Positions 60,501-64,000 of a stretch of 64,000 nt of DNA are shown here, one piece after another. Every line of letters starts with the position of its first letter. The stretch's first letter is position 1. The notes under the pieces are model-generated. The model saw nothing but the letters and a program-made list of their open reading frames with translations. It did not search any database and was not told the DNA's origin. The position numbers and the translations under genes are program-made. Source of the DNA: Sphingobacterium paucimobilis HER1398 (GTDB lineage Bacteria > Bacteroidota > Bacteroidia > Sphingobacteriales > Sphingobacteriaceae); assembly GCF_000416985.1 (NCBI RefSeq), contig NZ_ATDL01000004.1, positions 124,001-188,000 on the forward strand, written 5' to 3'.

Positions 60501-61484
60501 TTACTTGACTAGAAACTTTTGAACATAGTCATAGCTCTTTTTGACACTTTCAAATTTGTTGGACATGTAGATGTCATCCTGTTCTACGAAGGCATACTCC
60601 AACCCCGCTTGTCTAGCGCTTTGTGCGATATTGATGTAGTCAATATTGCCACTTCCGACTTCTGCAAAACGTACTTTGTTCTGTATGGAATCAAACGGTA
60701 GACTATCATATTCTTTGCCTACTATGGGGTCAGCATAGTTCTTGTCCATATCTTTTATATGCCACATGGGAAAACGACCTGGGTATTTCTGAAAATAAGA
60801 CTGTGGACTAAGTCCCGATTTTTCGATCCAATATATGTCCAATTCAAAGCTTACTAAATCAGGTTCTGTAAAGGCAATCATGATATCCAAACCCTTTGTT
60901 CCATTGGCAAAATTTCGGAATTCCCAAAAATGATTATGATAGCCTATTTTTATACCAGCTTTACGAGCAATTTCTCCTGCTTTGTTTAACTGTTCTGCAG
61001 CATATTGGTAATCTTCTACTTTCAGATTATTGAGGTCATCCATAGGTGTTACTGGTGCAATGACATAGGTCTGGCCCAACTCATGTGCTGTCTCTATATA
61101 TTTTTCAATATTTTCTTTATCCGTGGTATGGTGTCGGCTTAAAAATCTGCTCATATCATAATGACCACTATAGGTTTTTAAATCTACATCTGCCATTATT
61201 TTCTTGACTTCAGGAATACTAAGACCCCAAAAAGTATTGCTGGTGAGATCCATGCCAAAAGTTTCGATATGACCATACCCGATTTTAGCAACTGTTTGTA
61301 AGGTTAGCTTAGGATCTTGAAACAATAGGTCACGTAGTGAATATATTTGTAACCCTATATTACCAAAGGGGCCTTGTCCCTTGGGGATGCTTCCAGTACA
61401 GGCTTGTAGAAGCGAAGAACCCAAATATGCTCCAGCTAATCCTAAACCGGTTTTTTTTATAAAGTTACGTCTCGTTGTCATCAT
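60501..61484 (-). CDS. Exported sugar phosphate isomerase/epimerase-like protein
   Basis: 327 residues of the AP-endonuclease-2/xylose-isomerase-like TIM-barrel family. N-terminal TTRRNFIKKTGLG fits a Tat signal and LLQAC a lipobox, so it is probably Tat-exported and lipid-anchored. Barrel motifs include GLQIYSLRDL, KIGYHNHFWEF, FELDIYW and MWHIKDMD. Enzymatic activity unproven; relatives act on sugars or inositols. The other near Met (61481) is equally possible. Confidence 0.85.
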   Translation of the reverse strand: MMTTRRNFIKKTGLGLAGAYLGSSLLQACTGSIPKGQGPFGNIGLQIYSLRDLLFQDPKLTLQTVAKIGYGHIETFGMDLTSNTFWGLSIPEVKKIMADVDLKTYSGHYDMSRFLSRHHTTDKENIEKYIETAHELGQTYVIAPVTPMDDLNNLKVEDYQYAAEQLNKAGEIARKAGIKIGYHNHFWEFRNFANGTKGLDIMIAFTEPDLVSFELDIYWIEKSGLSPQSYFQKYPGRFPMWHIKDMDKNYADPIVGKEYDSLPFDSIQNKVRFAEVGSGNIDYINIAQSARQAGLEYAFVEQDDIYMSNKFESVKKSYDYVQKFLVK

Positions 61485-61645
61485 ATATTAAGTTTTGTAG
61501 CATAATAAATTTAGTAAATGCAATCGACATATACGAATCGAAATTCAGACCATAAAATTATTGTGAAATAAAGCTTTCGTGATTTCGTTGGATAATCAAT
61601 AGGAATGAAAGTTTTTTGATGGTCTCTTAGAGTAAGATCTCTCGC

Positions 61646-61674
61646 AAAAAAAAGCCATCGTTAAGATGGCTTTT
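61646..61674 (-). terminator. frr terminator
   Basis: AAAAGCCATC (61650-61659) and GATGGCTTTT (61665-61674), 10-bp stem, loop GTTAA, followed on the minus strand by a T-run (61653-61646). Confidence 0.88.
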
Positions 61675-61694
61675 ATGTTATTAGGATATACAGA

Positions 61695-62258
61695 CTATAC
61701 AGTCATAATATCTTTTTCTTTGAGTTCCGCCAATTGATCGACTTTTACAATGTAGTTGTCCGTCAACTTTTGAACTTCGGCTTCGCCAATTTTAATTTCA
61801 TCTTCAGAAGCACCATCATTTTTTAATTTTTTGATGGATTCATTTGTGTCTTTACGGATGTTTCGTACTGTTACGCGTCCTTTTTCAGCTTCTTCTTTTG
61901 CCTTTTTAACAAGATCACGTCTTCTCTCCTCAGTTAGAGGGGGCACAACCAAACGTATAATAGAGCCATCGTTTTGTGGATTTAAGCCGATGTTCGAATC
62001 TATGATCGCCTTTTCAATTGGTCCTAACATGTTTTTCTCCCAAGGTTGGATTACAATTGTACGAGCGTCCGTAGTATTGATGTTACTAACTTGAGAAAGC
62101 GCAGTTGAAGATCCGTAGTAGTCTACATGAATTCCATCCAACATAGATGGTGTAGCTTTTCCAGCGCGAATTTTTGTGAGTTCTGATTCGGTATGCTGCA
62201 CGGCTTTCTTCATTTTCTCTTTGCAGTCATCCAATTCTATAGATATCAGTTCGTTCAT
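61695..62258 (-). CDS. frr: Ribosome recycling factor
   Basis: 187 residues. N-terminal HTESELTKIRAGKATPSMLDGIHVDYYGS, QPWEKNMLGPIEKAI, PPLTEERRRDLVKKAKEEAEKGRVTVRNIRKD. Splits post-termination ribosomes with EF-G. Directly downstream of pyrH (18 nt gap), the usual pairing. Confidence 0.97.
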   Translation of the reverse strand: MNELISIELDDCKEKMKKAVQHTESELTKIRAGKATPSMLDGIHVDYYGSSTALSQVSNINTTDARTIVIQPWEKNMLGPIEKAIIDSNIGLNPQNDGSIIRLVVPPLTEERRRDLVKKAKEEAEKGRVTVRNIRKDTNESIKKLKNDGASEDEIKIGEAEVQKLTDNYIVKVDQLAELKEKDIMTV

Positions 62259-62276
62259 ATGTTTGTAATTTTGTTT

Positions 62277-62981
62277 TTAGCTAACGACAGTTCCGATGTG
62301 TTCTCCTTCTGCTAGTTTTTTCAGGTTACCTGGTTTATTCATGTCAAAAACTATAATTGGGAGGTTGTTTTCTTGACATAGCGTAAAGGCTGTCATATCC
62401 ATTACATTTAATCCCTTTTGATAGACCTCCGTGAAAGAAATATTGTCAAAACGAGTTGCATTAGGGTCTTTCTCTGGATCTGCGGAATAAATGCCATCTA
62501 CACGGGTTCCTTTTAATACGGCATCTGCATTGATTTCAATAGCTCTTAGCGAAGCCGCTGTATCTGTTGTAAAGTATGGATTGCCAGTACCTGCACCAAA
62601 GATTACAATTCTGCCCTTCTCCAAATGTCTGACAGCCCTTCTACGGATAAATGGTTCACAGATTTGCTCCATTTTGATAGCTGTAAGTAATCTCGTTTTT
62701 AAGCCTACTTTTTCTAAGGCATCCTGTAGTGCCATACTATTGATCACTGTTGCCAACATCCCCATATAGTCTGCTTGAACTCTGTCCATCCCTGCTTTTT
62801 CTGCGCTCAGCCCTCTGTAGATATTTCCACCTCCAATGACAATAGCAATTTCTAAGCCTTGTTCATGAATTTCTTTAATGTCACTGGCATATTGAGCTAC
62901 TCTATTGATGTCAATACCATAATTCTGCTCTCCCATTAGAGCTTCACCGCTGAGTTTTAGTAGGATACGTTTATATTTCAT
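62277..62981 (-). CDS. pyrH: UMP kinase
   Basis: 234 residues. [44 protein letters not shown] and [21 protein letters not shown]. Phosphorylates UMP. The start is set to 62981 because the alternative ATG at 63014 falls inside the TATCTTTG -7 box (63012-63019) and would precede the transcription start. Operon with frr. Confidence 0.96.
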   Translation of the reverse strand: MKYKRILLKLSGEALMGEQNYGIDINRVAQYASDIKEIHEQGLEIAIVIGGGNIYRGLSAEKAGMDRVQADYMGMLATVINSMALQDALEKVGLKTRLLTAIKMEQICEPFIRRRAVRHLEKGRIVIFGAGTGNPYFTTDTAASLRAIEINADAVLKGTRVDGIYSADPEKDPNATRFDNISFTEVYQKGLNVMDMTAFTLCQENNLPIIVFDMNKPGNLKKLAEGEHIGTVVS

Positions 62982-63011
62982 GCTTGATTTTTTTGGAATA
63001 CTTCCAAAAGT

Positions 63012-63019
63012 CAAAGATA
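63012..63019 (-). promoter_or_regulatory. pyrH -7 box
   Basis: TATCTTTG on the minus strand, a full TAnnTTTG match, 30 nt before the pyrH ATG. Confidence 0.55.
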
Positions 63020-63119
63020 TAATTTTTTTTCCGCCTATGAGGGACTTAAAATGATTTGTTTTCTTTTTTCTATAGGTGCATGTCCTTATAGATGATAAAA
63101 AAAACAGTGTTATTTAGAA

Positions 63120-64000
63120 TCAAGATTCCTTTTTAACCTTGTTAATTGCCTTTTGGTAATATGTCTCATATACGGGTAAGATCTGCTTAATATCGAAGTC
63201 TTTCGCACGGGAATATGCCGCTTTTTTAAATTCTTCAAGACGTGCACAATCTTCTAGAATGTAGATGGCATTTTTTGCCATATCATCGACATCTCCTATA
63301 TCGCTTAAAAAACCAGTTACTCCGTTAACATTAAGTTCGGGCAAGCCACCTGTGTTGGAAGAAATGACAGGTACACTACAGGCCATAGCCTCTAAAGCAG
63401 CAAGTCCAAAACTTTCAGACGAAGAAGGCATAATGAATAGATCAGAAACGGATAGAATTTCCTCGATAGCATCTTGCTTTCCGAGGAAACGTACACAATT
63501 GGAAATCCCCAGTTGGCGGGAGAGCTCCTCGGCATTGGTACGTTCCGGACCATCGCCTACCATCAATAGTTTGCTCGGGATTTTCTGGTTTACCTGATAG
63601 AATATACGTACCACATCCATTGTGTTTTTAACCTTTCTAAAATTTGACGTATGTATCATGATACGCTCGTCGTCTGGTGCTATCGCTTTTTTGAAGTGTT
63701 CTCTCTTTTTATTGTAGAATCTATCGAGGTCAATAAAGTTGGGGATAACTTCAATATCCGTCGTGATATCAAAAAATTCTAAGGTTTGCTTTTTTAGACT
63801 TTCGGATACAGTAGTGACGCCATCTGATTCATTGATAGAGAATTGAACTACCGGTTTGAAACTTTTATCTTTGCCTACTAAGGTGATGTCCGTACCGTGT
63901 AATGTCGTAACTACGGGAATATCGATGCCATAGCTACGCAGTATCTGTTTGGCCAAGTAGGCTGCTGAAGCATGTGGAATTGCATAATGAACATGTAGCA
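63120..64000 (-). CDS. bshA: N-acetyl-alpha-D-glucosaminyl L-malate synthase (partial)
   Basis: Partial: the frame stays open to the window edge, and the residues before the first possible internal start (LHVHYAIPHASAAYLAKQ) match the BshA signature, so the true start lies outside. GT4 glycosyltransferase with VTTLHGTDITLVG, FSINESDGVTTVSESLK, VIPNFIDLDRF and PSSSESFGLAALEAMACSVP. Catalyses the first step of bacillithiol synthesis (GlcNAc-malate). BshB/BshC not in the window. Confidence 0.9.
   Translation of the reverse strand, partial: LHVHYAIPHASAAYLAKQILRSYGIDIPVVTTLHGTDITLVGKDKSFKPVVQFSINESDGVTTVSESLKKQTLEFFDITTDIEVIPNFIDLDRFYNKKREHFKKAIAPDDERIMIHTSNFRKVKNTMDVVRIFYQVNQKIPSKLLMVGDGPERTNAEELSRQLGISNCVRFLGKQDAIEEILSVSDLFIMPSSSESFGLAALEAMACSVPVISSNTGGLPELNVNGVTGFLSDIGDVDDMAKNAIYILEDCARLEEFKKAAYSRAKDFDIKQILPVYETYYQKAINKVKKES

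Noticed and set aside
1..64000. tRNA, rRNA, SRP RNA, tmRNA, CRISPR, IS elements or prophage genes
   Set aside because: Looked through intergenic regions on both strands; no cloverleaf, repeat-spacer array, transposase or phage gene was found.

Overview
The window looks like a chromosomal segment of a Bacteroidota bacterium, most likely a Sphingobacteriaceae member close to Sphingobacterium (genus placement is inference). The evidence is a GldC homologue, a GLPGLI-family protein paired with a large outer-membrane beta-barrel, an S46 dipeptidyl peptidase, an Hc1-type histone-like protein, an OstA-like protein, BshA, many secreted lipoproteins, and the Bacteroidota promoter signature (TTG, then about 19-20 nt, then TAnnTTTG) upstream of many genes. 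I see no rRNA, tRNA, CRISPR array, prophage or insertion sequence. Most of the window is ordinary core genome.

Layout. 0-5.2 kb: M64 peptidase, dipeptide-epimerase-like enzyme, a tiny membrane ORF, deoxyhypusine-synthase-like protein, a hypothetical protein and rdgB. 5.2-15.4 kb is the most accessory part. It has a minus-strand signalling operon (two LytS-type kinases and one LytTR regulator) facing a plus-strand cluster of cell-envelope genes: a small beta-barrel, four lipoproteins and one further exported protein. Two of the lipoproteins are built from seven YWKNG-type repeats. 15.4-25.2 kb: OstA-like, tilS, a PH-like membrane protein, DUF4834, recF, DciA-like, EamA transporter, tsaC and asnS. 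25.3-29.25 kb: a partial trp operon (trpD-trpF-trpB-trpA) preceded by a complete transcription attenuator with a leader peptide containing three consecutive Trp codons. trpE, trpG and trpC are not here.

29.3-36 kb: small proteins, a PlsC-type acyltransferase, a predicted periplasmic sulfur-compound cassette (LysR regulator, TsdA-like dihaem cytochrome, exported DsrE-like protein, orphan oxyanion-binding protein) and an M20 dipeptidase. 36-42 kb: OMP plus GLPGLI pair, Hc1-like protein, S46 peptidase. 42-47.7 kb: DEAD helicase-gldC-EVE operon facing an M28 peptidase-SDR-thioesterase operon, then lspA. 47.7-52.1 kb: DksA-like, a type-2 IleRS with a GxHH signature, and an A-type Fe-S carrier. 52-64 kb: glyA, an ECF sigma factor, Zn-peptidase, ffh, nuoAB linked to purKE, an exported TIM-barrel protein, pyrH-frr, and bshA cut by the window edge.

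The points I would look at first are: (1) the trp attenuator, whose 1:2, 2:3 and 3:4 pairings can be drawn by eye; (2) four genes whose TAnnTTTG box ends only 4-5 nt before the start codon, predicting leaderless mRNAs; (3) the twin seven-repeat lipoproteins beside a two-kinase signalling locus; (4) the TsdA/DsrE/oxyanion-binding cassette; and (5) a family of GATAAC-rich intergenic repeats that sits repeatedly at gene ends and inside the trp operon.
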